Shown here: piece by piece, positions 1-6,295 of the stretch | Layout: every line of letters starts with the position of its first letter | How positions within the stretch are numbered: the stretch's first letter is position 1 | Notes under the pieces: model-generated | Database searches by the model: none | Told to the model about the DNA's origin: nothing | The model's input: the letters and a program-made list of their open reading frames with translations, nothing else | Origin: MGBC163016 sp964649145 | GTDB taxonomy: Bacteria > Actinomycetota > Coriobacteriia > Coriobacteriales > Eggerthellaceae | DNA: 10,196 nucleotides | Direction of reading: 5' to 3' | Assembly (NCBI GenBank): GCA_964649145.1 | Contig: CAZYOQ010000036.1 | Span: 1-10,196, forward strand | Program-made: the position numbers and the translations under genes

Positions 1-5
1 CCAAA

Positions 6-84
6 GCACGCGAGAAATCCACTTTTGCGAAATAGCTAAGCTCAAAATGAAAAGGCAAAATCGCAAAAGTTAGTTCGAGCGTGC
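6..84. repeat. Nested inverted repeat with long stem (possible dispersed palindromic element or terminator)
   Basis: A perfect 10-bp inverted repeat, ACTTTTGCGA at 21-30 and TCGCAAAAGT at 61-70, encloses a 30-bp A-rich loop. An outer pair of 6-bp arms, GCACGC at 6-11 and GCGTGC at 79-84, lies on the same axis, so the whole 79-bp stretch can fold as one interrupted stem. It lies downstream of the fumarase genes in their direction of transcription, so it would be at the 3' end of that transcript. There is no clear U-tract on either side, so a classical rho-independent terminator is not shown. A dispersed repeat or an mRNA-end structure is also possible. Confidence 0.55.
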
Positions 85-99
85 GACGCGTCGAGCCGA

Positions 100-160
100 G
101 ATCACACGTTCCCCGACTTTACCGCTTCGATCACACACGTATCCCCGAATCTCCCGCTTC
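100..160. repeat. Two tandem imperfect copies of a roughly 30-bp unit
   Basis: Positions 100-128 and 129-160 are two head-to-tail copies of one unit. Both begin GATCACAC, carry a central TCCCCGA and end CCGCTTC. They differ by a few substitutions and by about 3 bp of insertion in the second copy. The CGCTTC word occurs a third time at 163-168, inside the hairpin behind the fumarase gene. No reading frame explains the repetition. The function is unknown; it may be slippage-derived or a relic of a larger array. Confidence 0.6.
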
Positions 161-161
161 A

Positions 162-176
162 ACGCTTCTGAAGCGT
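162..176. other. Short perfect hairpin directly behind the fumarase beta stop codon
   Basis: ACGCTTC and GAAGCGT form a 7+1+7 perfect inverted repeat; sterically this means a 6-bp stem with a 3-base loop. It lies 2 bp beyond the stop codon of the minus-strand fumarase beta gene. Read in the fumarase direction it is followed by G- and A-rich sequence, not a T-run. I infer mRNA 3'-end protection or a weak terminator rather than an intrinsic terminator. Confidence 0.4.
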
Positions 177-178
177 AG

Positions 179-709
179 CTACTTGTAGATGCACTTGCCT
201 TTGGTGTCTATTCCAACAAAGACGGGGAATTTTTCGACCTGGATGCGGCGAAGAGCCTCGGTGCCTAAGTCTTCCCAGGCGATTATCTCGCTCATAATTA
301 CATGTTCTGCAAGCAACGCGGCTATGCCTCCGATGGCTGCGAAATATATACCGCCAGTATCGATGCAAGCTTGGCGCACGGCCTTTGACCTCTTGCCTTT
401 TCCAATGCTTGCGACAATTCCTGCTTTCATAAGGCTTGGTGTGGCGAAATCCATTCGGGATGCAGTCGTAGGTCCTATAGCGCCAAATGGGCGTGTAGCT
501 ATTGGACCTGTAGGTCCTGCGTAAAACAATGTCTGACCGTAAAGCCCGAATGGCAGTGTTTTATCTTTTTGCAGCATTTCAAGGCATCTTTTGTGTCCTG
601 CGTCACGCATTGTATACATCTGCCCTGTAAGTAAGACCTTATCTCCGCATGAAAGGCTTGCAAGCCTCTCTTTATCTAATGGAAGCGTAAGTTCTATATC
701 TTTTGCCAT
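179..709 (-). CDS. fumB: Class I (Fe-S) fumarate hydratase, beta subunit
   Basis: This is the smaller subunit of the two-subunit oxygen-labile [4Fe-4S] fumarase, which reversibly hydrates fumarate to (S)-malate in the cytoplasm. The 176-residue product matches the C-terminal domain of single-chain class I fumarases. It has the early LTGQMYTMRDAGHKR segment, FYAGPTGP, the signature IGPTTASRMD (about residues 78-87), and GIVASIGKGKRS followed by a glycine- and alanine-rich segment. Length is normal for a stand-alone beta subunit. The ATG is well supported: AAGGAGG lies 8 bases upstream, and the start is only 3 bases after the alpha-subunit stop, so the two are almost certainly co-transcribed and coupled. 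The closely related L-tartrate dehydratase beta subunit is an alternative, but the context with malic enzyme favours fumarase. The gene symbol here denotes the beta subunit, not the E. coli FumB isozyme. Confidence 0.92.
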   Translation of the reverse strand: MAKDIELTLPLDKERLASLSCGDKVLLTGQMYTMRDAGHKRCLEMLQKDKTLPFGLYGQTLFYAGPTGPIATRPFGAIGPTTASRMDFATPSLMKAGIVASIGKGKRSKAVRQACIDTGGIYFAAIGGIAALLAEHVIMSEIIAWEDLGTEALRRIQVEKFPVFVGIDTKGKCIYK

Positions 710-712
710 CTC

Positions 713-1642
713 TTATGCCTCCTTGCCATTAATGTTTGACCATTTCTGTTGCGGTATTTCTACTAACTTACCCGCATCGTCAATAAGTGTGTAGCTTGCG
801 CTTCTCATAGCACAGCATCCCATGTTGATGGCGAGAGGGAGCGCTGCTATGTGGCAAGGGGCTGTTTTAATGTGAACCCCAACAGCTGTAAGTGTGCCTC
901 CCAAAGCTCCTGGCCCTATTCCTGTTTTATTCACTTCGGCCAAAAGCTCAGATTCCATCTTTTGAAGTTCTTCGTTTGAAGACATGCTTCCAATTTCTCT
1001 AAGCAACGCTACCTTTGCAAGACCTGCGACCTTGTCGAATGTAGCACCAACACCAACACCAATTAGTAGTGGAGGACAGGCGTTTGCGGCCTTCTCGCAC
1101 ACACACGATAGAACTTCCGCCTTAATACCTTCCCATCCAGCCGAAGGCGGCAACATAACAACGCGTGAGGCATTATCAGACCCGCCCCCTTTTAGCATTA
1201 TGTGCATCTTCACGGTTTTCCCGGGCACGATATGGATATCGGTGAATGCAGGGGTGTTCTTGTTGGTGTTTGCGCGATGGCTTAGTGCGTCTTCTACGAT
1301 GCTCATGCGCAAATGACCGTCGGTGTATGCGCGGGAAACGGCGCTGTCAAGTTCGCTGAATACGTTGCCGGGGATGTCGTTTTCTTCGCCTACCTCTAAG
1401 CATACCCAAACGCTTCCTGTGTCTTGGCAGATGGGTAAACCTTGCTCTTTTCCTATACTTGCATTTGTGATTATCTGTTCCAAGACGCTTGTTTGCAGGC
1501 TGTCGGGCTCGCACAAAGACATCTTTTCATAAGCCTCTTTGATTGCGGCAAAAAAGTCTTGGCGAAGACTTGTCGCACACTCGCGTATGGCGTAATATGC
1601 GACGCTTCCGACAAGTTGTGGTGTGATCTTAGCTTGAGCCAT
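713..1642 (-). CDS. fumA: Class I (Fe-S) fumarate hydratase, alpha subunit
   Basis: Larger subunit of the heteromeric [4Fe-4S] fumarase, carrying the cluster ligands. With the start chosen here the protein has 309 residues. The three expected cluster cysteines are visible: C72 in PICQDTG, C189 in ACPPLLIGVGVG and C263 in TAPCHIAALPLA. The family segment KGGGSDNAS lies between the first two. The open frame extends to 1765, but that extension would run into the divergent malic enzyme gene and has no family resemblance. Two ATGs are close together (1648 and 1642). The second is preceded by AAAGGA with 5 bases of spacing and gives the start MAQAKITPQ, so I prefer it; the first has its AAAGG directly abutting the codon. 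It is followed after 3 bp by the beta subunit. An enzyme of this class is oxygen-sensitive, which fits an anaerobe. Tartrate dehydratase alpha is the main alternative. Confidence 0.92.
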   Translation of the reverse strand: MAQAKITPQLVGSVAYYAIRECATSLRQDFFAAIKEAYEKMSLCEPDSLQTSVLEQIITNASIGKEQGLPICQDTGSVWVCLEVGEENDIPGNVFSELDSAVSRAYTDGHLRMSIVEDALSHRANTNKNTPAFTDIHIVPGKTVKMHIMLKGGGSDNASRVVMLPPSAGWEGIKAEVLSCVCEKAANACPPLLIGVGVGATFDKVAGLAKVALLREIGSMSSNEELQKMESELLAEVNKTGIGPGALGGTLTAVGVHIKTAPCHIAALPLAINMGCCAMRSASYTLIDDAGKLVEIPQQKWSNINGKEA

Positions 1643-1732
1643 GGCCATCCTTTGAAGGTATACAATTACAGTCAAATGATAAATCACCTTCGCTCGATCC
1701 GAAAACCGCATTGTAAGAGTTAGGAATTTCAA
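1643..1732. promoter_or_regulatory. Divergent promoter region between fumarase and malic enzyme genes
   Basis: These 90 bp separate two outward-facing genes and must hold both promoters unless one is read from elsewhere. Candidate -10 elements are TACAAT at 1661-1666 for the malic enzyme direction and TATCAT (reverse complement of 1676-1681) for the fumarase direction, each 5 of 6 to the sigma-70-type consensus. Neither has a convincing -35 box at 16-18 bp, so the assignments are tentative. A small palindrome, TGATAAATCA at 1677-1686, overlaps the fumarase-side candidate and could be an operator. It is not an FNR site, because the half-sites are only 2 bp apart. Confidence 0.45.
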
Positions 1733-2893
1733 ATGGGAATAGCTGAAGAGTCGCTTGAGGCGCATCGTATATGGGACGGTAAGATTTCAACCGACCCGAA
1801 AATGCAGATACGTACGCGTCACGACCTAGCAATTGCCTATACGCCGGGAGTCGCCGAGCCTTGCAAAGAGATCGCCAAAAACCCCGATGATGCTTATACA
1901 TACACTATAAAGTCAAACACAGTAGCAGTCGTAACAGACGGTAGCGCAGTGCTAGGCCTTGGCAACATTGGCCCTTTAGCGGCTCTTCCTGTTATGGAAG
2001 GCAAGTGCGATTTGTTTAAGACTTTTGGCGATGTGAACGCCTTTCCTATATGTTTGGACACGCAAGATACCGACGAAATAGTAAAAGCCTGCATTCAAAT
2101 TGCGCCTGCTTTCGGTGGCATCAACCTAGAAGACATTTCGTCTCCTAGGTGCTTTGAAATAGAGGCTCGCCTAAACGATGCGCTTGATATACCCGTTTTC
2201 CATGACGACCAACACGGCACTGCAATAGTTGTGCTTTCAGCGCTGATCAATTCGCTTAAGCTTGTTGGCAAGAGTGCGCATGAAGTGAAAGTTGTTATGA
2301 GCGGGGCAGGGGCTGCAGGAATTGCAATTGCGAAGCTTCTGCTGTCTTATGGCTTTAAAAACATAATCATGTGCGGTTCGCGCGGAATAATATCGTCGTC
2401 CCTTGAAGGTATCAATGATGCCCAACGCCAGATGCTTAAAGTCACAAACTTAGACGACATTTCGGGAAGTCTTGCAGATGCTTTTGTTGGAGCCGATGTT
2501 TTCGTTGGGGTTTCTGCTGGCGGCATAGTCTCGAAGGCTATGGTAGAGACTATGGCTAAAGACCCGATAGTGTTTGCTATGGCTAACCCTGTGCCTGAAA
2601 TATACCCAGAAGATGCTATTGCTGCGGGTGCTGCTGTTGTAGGCACAGGCAGATCTGATTTCCCGAACCAAGTAAATAACGTGATTGCGTTTCCCGGAAT
2701 ATTCAAAGGAGCACTCCAATCGCGTGCTGAACGCATTACTGAACCTATGAAACTGGCTGCTGCTAAAGCGTTGGCCTCGCTTGTTTCCGATGCGGAACTT
2801 TCGCCTGATTTTGTGATGCCTGACCCCTTTGATTCTAGGGTTGCAGATACCGTGGCGAAGGCTGTTTGTGACTGTGTGGCGAGAGGCGCTTGA
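1733..2893 (+). CDS. Malic enzyme (malate dehydrogenase, oxaloacetate-decarboxylating)
   Basis: Oxidatively decarboxylates malate to pyruvate and CO2 with reduction of NAD(P), a cytoplasmic link between C4-dicarboxylates and pyruvate. The 386 residues are the usual length of the short bacterial form without the phosphotransacetylase-like C-terminal domain. Visible landmarks are the catalytic tyrosine in YTPGVAEPC (Y36), VTDGSAVLGLGNIG (67-80), the catalytic lysine region MEGKCDLFK (K91), metal-binding NLED and FHDDQHGTA (131-134, 157-163), the nucleotide loop GAGAAGIA (191-198), FAMANPVPEI (281-290) and GTGRSDFPNQVNN (304-316). The start has TAGGA 7 bases upstream. The residue after the second Rossmann strand is Gly (MCGSRG, 213-218) where many NAD-linked homologues have Asp, which may point to NADP use. 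It is divergent from fumarase, and the downstream tmk start follows its stop by 4 bp. Confidence 0.95.
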   Translation: MGIAEESLEAHRIWDGKISTDPKMQIRTRHDLAIAYTPGVAEPCKEIAKNPDDAYTYTIKSNTVAVVTDGSAVLGLGNIGPLAALPVMEGKCDLFKTFGDVNAFPICLDTQDTDEIVKACIQIAPAFGGINLEDISSPRCFEIEARLNDALDIPVFHDDQHGTAIVVLSALINSLKLVGKSAHEVKVVMSGAGAAGIAIAKLLLSYGFKNIIMCGSRGIISSSLEGINDAQRQMLKVTNLDDISGSLADAFVGADVFVGVSAGGIVSKAMVETMAKDPIVFAMANPVPEIYPEDAIAAGAAVVGTGRSDFPNQVNNVIAFPGIFKGALQSRAERITEPMKLAAAKALASLVSDAELSPDFVMPDPFDSRVADTVAKAVCDCVARGA

Positions 2894-2897
2894 TTCT

Positions 2898-3665
2898 GTG
2901 GGTGAAGTTAAGCTGAAATCGAAGATCTGTCCTGGCGAAAATGCGCCCGGTGTCTTGATCACTTTTGAAGGTGGAGATGGCTCTGGTAAATCTACGCACG
3001 TGAAATTTCTAGCTGGGTTGTTAGAGGATCTTGGGCTTGAGGTAGTTTGCGTTCGAGAGCCCGGAGGCACGCTAATTGGTGAACAACTTCGAGCAATTGT
3101 GCTTGACCCTGAAAACACTAAGCTAAGTGACCGCACAGAGCTTCTTATCTACGAGGCTGCAAGGGCACAGCTCATAGACGCAGTAATCGCGCCTGCGCTC
3201 CTTAGAGGAGCGATAGTACTTTGTGATCGCTTCACCGACTCATCCATCGTATACCAAGGCTACGGCAGAGGTCTTGACCTCGATTTTATTCGTGGTCTTA
3301 ACGATTTTGCGACTTGTGAGATCAAGCCCGACATAACAATGCTTTTCAAATGCCCAGATCGTATGGAAAAGAAGAGCCGCGTTGATAGACGAGGCGTGCG
3401 CGATCGCCTAGAAGACGCAGGAGAGGCTTTCCATGCTAAAGTTGCAGAAGGTTTCGACGATTTAGCAAAGTCAAGCGATACGCGCATAAAGCAGATAACT
3501 ACAGGTGGCAAACATTCTCAAACCGCCCTTGCCATATTCGATGCGTTGTCTGGTGTTTTGCCGTTTTTAAGCGATGGGTCTATCGATCTTAGAAATGAAC
3601 TTGCTGTATACGACGCGGCGCACGACCACTCAAAAGACAAAGTGCCTGCAAACGAGGCGTCATAG
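2898..3665 (+). CDS. tmk: Thymidylate kinase (dTMP kinase)
   Basis: Phosphorylates dTMP to dTDP for DNA synthesis. The product has the P-loop FEGGDGSGKST (residues 23-33), the dTMP-binding REPGGT (53-58), DRFTDSS (110-116) followed by YQGYGRG (119-125), and an arginine-rich LID segment with SRVDRRGVRDRLED (160-173). The start is inferred. The frame is open back to an ATG at 2829, but that would overlap malic enzyme by 65 bp with no ribosome-binding site. A GTG at 2898, 4 bp after the malic enzyme stop and 11 bases behind GAGAGG, gives 255 residues and is preferred. Even so there are about 20 residues before the usual N-terminus and roughly 30 beyond the usual C-terminus, the latter rich in Asp, His and Lys. 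The holB start follows the stop after 2 bp, as expected of an operon. Confidence 0.94.
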   Translation: MGEVKLKSKICPGENAPGVLITFEGGDGSGKSTHVKFLAGLLEDLGLEVVCVREPGGTLIGEQLRAIVLDPENTKLSDRTELLIYEAARAQLIDAVIAPALLRGAIVLCDRFTDSSIVYQGYGRGLDLDFIRGLNDFATCEIKPDITMLFKCPDRMEKKSRVDRRGVRDRLEDAGEAFHAKVAEGFDDLAKSSDTRIKQITTGGKHSQTALAIFDALSGVLPFLSDGSIDLRNELAVYDAAHDHSKDKVPANEAS

Positions 3666-3667
3666 GC

Positions 3668-4825
3668 ATGGCGGACTCGTTTTCCAACATACTCGGGCAG
3701 CCCAAAGTAAGGGATTTCTTACGCGCTACCACTGCAAACGGCCATATATCGCATGCATATTTATTCACAGGTCCTGCTGGCTCCAACAAGACGCAGGCCG
3801 CCTTCGCATTCGCCCAAGCTATTCTTTGCCCGAAAGGCGATTCAAGTGCCAAGGGAAATGAGTGCGGGCAGTGCGATAACTGTGCGAAGGCCAAAAGGCG
3901 AAGTCACCCAGACATCCACTATATTTCTCCAGAAGGCGCTTCAGGTTACCTTATCGCGCAAATCCGTGAACTAGCATCCGATATATCGTTGGCTCCAATC
4001 CTTGCCTCAAGAAAGGTTTACATTCTAGATCGTGCAGACTTGTTGGGTCATTCAGCATCCAATGCCTTTCTAAAGACCTTGGAAGAGCCGCCAGAGGATG
4101 TAGTGATAATTCTCATGGCGAGAACTCGCGATAGCGTGCTTGCAACTATTGCCTCACGCTGTCAGGTGGTTCCTTTTCGGCATATCCCACCAAGCGAGGC
4201 CGCAGGTATAATCGCGCAGAATACGGGCGCTACGCGCGAACAATCCGCACAGGCATTGGAAGCGTGTTCTGGTTCGATCACGAAGTCGATAGAGTATTTA
4301 AAGGCGCGCGGTAACGAGCGAATGTTTTTCAGGTCGAACCTGCTTCGAACCTTATCGCGCATAGACACACTTGACACTTGGCAACTTCTCCAAGAAGCAA
4401 AAGGTGTTGTTGAAAAATCGAAAGCTCCGCTTGATTCGCTTCGGGCTAAGCAAGAAGAGGAGCTTGCTAAAAACCAGGATTTCCTTGCTAAGTCGCAGAT
4501 TCGCCAAATCGAGGAACGCAACAAGCGTAAGCTTTCAAGTGAAACCCTAGATGCACTTCGCCAGGCGCTCTCTATTATGGAATCATTTCTTCGCGATATT
4601 GCGATGGTGTGTGCAGGCGATGCTCAACTTGTAATTAACACCGATTTCTCAGATGAGATTTGCGCTATGGCTCCTTATACGAATATCTCGAATATATCTT
4701 CTGCGCTTCGAGACATCGCAGACATCAAGATAGCCCTTGGATATAATGTTTCTCCTGAAACCTGTTTTGATGTCGCATTTTTGAAAACGAAAGAGGTATT
4801 TAATGGCGTTGGTAGCACCTGTTAA
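3668..4825 (+). CDS. holB: DNA polymerase III subunit delta prime (clamp loader AAA+ protein)
   Basis: Clamp-loader subunit that works with DnaX and delta to place the sliding clamp on DNA. The 385-residue protein begins with the family segment ILGQPKVRDFL, then HAYLFTGPAGSNKT (29-42), a four-cysteine zinc module (C54, C66, C69, C72), KVYILDRADLL in the Walker B position (116-126), LKTLEEPP (135-142) and the SRC motif at 163-165. The Walker A loop has Asn where Gly is expected (GPAGSNKT), and the Walker B aspartate is followed by Arg rather than Glu. That suggests poor or no ATP hydrolysis, as is common in delta prime. Residues about 246-290 are a highly charged, probably helical or coiled-coil segment. 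The ATG has GAGG 10 bases upstream within the end of tmk, and its 3' end overlaps the next gene by 23 bp. DnaX itself is excluded by the motif losses and by the company of tmk and ricT. Confidence 0.9.
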   Translation: MADSFSNILGQPKVRDFLRATTANGHISHAYLFTGPAGSNKTQAAFAFAQAILCPKGDSSAKGNECGQCDNCAKAKRRSHPDIHYISPEGASGYLIAQIRELASDISLAPILASRKVYILDRADLLGHSASNAFLKTLEEPPEDVVIILMARTRDSVLATIASRCQVVPFRHIPPSEAAGIIAQNTGATREQSAQALEACSGSITKSIEYLKARGNERMFFRSNLLRTLSRIDTLDTWQLLQEAKGVVEKSKAPLDSLRAKQEEELAKNQDFLAKSQIRQIEERNKRKLSSETLDALRQALSIMESFLRDIAMVCAGDAQLVINTDFSDEICAMAPYTNISNISSALRDIADIKIALGYNVSPETCFDVAFLKTKEVFNGVGSTC

Positions 4826-6260
4826 CCTGCCATACAACATAAAGACGCTTTGGTTCGAACCCGGCTCGCTAGAGCTTGCTGCACATGAAAAGGTGGTCGT
4901 TCAGACTGCTAGAGGTCAAGAGTTGGGAGTCATGGCCTCTGATGTGAGAGAGGTAACAGACGAAGAGATAGAGGCCCTGAAGTCTCCTTTGATGCCGGTT
5001 CTTCGCGTTGCAAGTGATGAGGATATAGAGCGAGCTAAGGAAATGGAGCGCAAATCGCACGATGCTTTGGATGTATTCAAGCGCCTAGCACGCGAGACGA
5101 ACGAGGATATGCACCCGGTAAGCGTCGAATTCATGCTCGATGGCGAAAAGGCAGTATTTTATTTCGAGTCAGAGGAGCGCATCGATTTCCGCGAGCTTGT
5201 GAGAAAGCTTGCAAGTGAATTTCACGTTCGCATCGATATGCGCCAGATTGGCGTTCGAGATGAGGCTCGCATTGTTGGTGGAATTGCTCATTGCGGGCAG
5301 GTTGTTTGTTGTAAAAGGCTTGGAGGGGAATTCAAGCCGGTATCTATCCGCATGGCAAAAGAACAGGATATGTCGCTTAACCCGCAGAAGATCTCAGGTC
5401 TTTGTGGGCGCTTGATGTGTTGCCTTCGCTACGAGACAGAACTTTATAGTGAGTTCAAAAAGACAGCTCCAAAGATAGGCGCAGAAATTTCTACGCCAGC
5501 AGGTGTTGGAAAAGTAACCGAAATTGATGTTCCAAAAGAGACGATTTCTGTAAAGATCGATGACGAAAAACCCGTAAAGGTTCCTGTGTCTATGATCGAA
5601 GGCATGTCTGAGGACAGAAAAGCAGCAAGAGTGAGTGATGAGTCCTGGGAAAGTCTTATGGAAGACGTGCAGTCGGCAATGTTTGAGCATGGCGGCTTGT
5701 TTAACCTTCCGAAGTTCACCACAGAAGACAAGCTGGCAAGTGCTAAGGCTGTGCACCATGAAAGGTCTGATAGTAAGTCAGCCGGAAATCAGTCGCGCAC
5801 ATCTGGCTCATCACGCGCGTCTACCTCAGACGACTCGCGGAAAGGCTCAAATTCAACACATAAGCCAAGGGGCTCTAAAAGACGGTCTGTCAAGATTGCT
5901 CTTGGAGGAAACGGCGAAAGCGCAAACTCCAATAAGAAGGGCGAAAAAGAGGCGAAATCAAAAGGCGGCGCGAAACAATCCCAGACGCGCGGCAAAAAGT
6001 CGGGTAGCGTGCAGAAGAAATCTAAGCAAAACCGCTCTAACAATAGCAATCACGGCAATCTACGCCCTGGACACAAATCATCAGGGCTTGCTCAAAACTC
6101 TGGCGAACACGCTCAAAAATCCGCTTCTGGCCAAAATGTCTCTTCTGGGTCTTCAAGCGGAAATCGACGTCGTCGCCGTCGCTCGCATAAGGCTCAAGGC
6201 TCAGGGCAAACAGGCAATAACGGCCAATCAAGCTCGGGCAAGTCGAGCCAGAGCAATTGA
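4803..6260 (+). CDS. ricT: RicT/YaaT-like PSP1 C-terminal domain protein with long basic tail
   Basis: Homologue of Bacillus subtilis RicT (YaaT), which acts with RicA and RicF as an Fe-S-containing complex affecting RNase Y-dependent mRNA maturation, competence and sporulation. The conserved part is residues 1 to about 275: the start YNIKTLWFEPG, the PSP1 C-terminal domain at roughly 60-150, then the two cysteine clusters AHCGQVVCCKRLGGEF (C164, C169, C170) and SGLCGRLMCCLRYE (C201, C206, C207). From about residue 310 to 485 the protein is low-complexity, built from Ser, Lys, Asn, Gly, Gln and Arg, with a run of six arginines at 455-460. This is probably a disordered nucleic-acid-binding tail. 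AAGAGG 6 bases before the ATG supports the start, which lies inside the end of holB, so translational coupling is likely. RicA and RicF are not in the window, so the role is inferred from family. Confidence 0.9.
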   Translation: MALVAPVNLPYNIKTLWFEPGSLELAAHEKVVVQTARGQELGVMASDVREVTDEEIEALKSPLMPVLRVASDEDIERAKEMERKSHDALDVFKRLARETNEDMHPVSVEFMLDGEKAVFYFESEERIDFRELVRKLASEFHVRIDMRQIGVRDEARIVGGIAHCGQVVCCKRLGGEFKPVSIRMAKEQDMSLNPQKISGLCGRLMCCLRYETELYSEFKKTAPKIGAEISTPAGVGKVTEIDVPKETISVKIDDEKPVKVPVSMIEGMSEDRKAARVSDESWESLMEDVQSAMFEHGGLFNLPKFTTEDKLASAKAVHHERSDSKSAGNQSRTSGSSRASTSDDSRKGSNSTHKPRGSKRRSVKIALGGNGESANSNKKGEKEAKSKGGAKQSQTRGKKSGSVQKKSKQNRSNNSNHGNLRPGHKSSGLAQNSGEHAQKSASGQNVSSGSSSGNRRRRRRSHKAQGSGQTGNNGQSSSGKSSQSN

Positions 6261-6295
6261 TTTTTTTTAACGAAGCATAGGAGTAGGCGGTAGAG

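Noticed and set aside
84..93. Ten-base palindrome CGACGCGTCG
   Set aside because: A single GC-rich palindrome of this size is expected occasionally by chance. It has no symmetric flanks or partner site.
1677..1686. TGATAAATCA as an FNR/CRP site controlling fumarase and malic enzyme
   Set aside because: FNR/CRP half-sites need a 4-6 bp spacer and longer half-sites. Here the spacer is 2 bp, so only an unspecified small operator could be argued.
1643..1765. N-terminal extension of the fumarase alpha frame up to 1765
   Set aside because: It would overlap the malic enzyme gene and its promoter, has no ribosome-binding site and no resemblance to the family. The ATG at 1642 has a well-placed AAAGGA.
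2450..3136. Open frame of 228 codons on the minus strand
   Set aside because: It is antisense to malic enzyme and thymidylate kinase, which both have strong motifs, and its product is Ser/Arg-rich without recognisable features. A shadow frame.
6232..6268. Possible intrinsic terminator between ricT and pncB: GCTCG/CGAGC stem and a run of eight T
   Set aside because: The stem is only 5 bp, lies inside the ricT coding end and is separated from the T-run by 12 bases. That is too far for a normal terminator.
5635..6270. Open frame of 211 codons on the plus strand inside ricT
   Set aside because: It is in another frame of the low-complexity ricT tail, where stop codons are rare for compositional reasons. 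No ribosome-binding site or domain was seen. The clear PSP1 frame continues through the same region.
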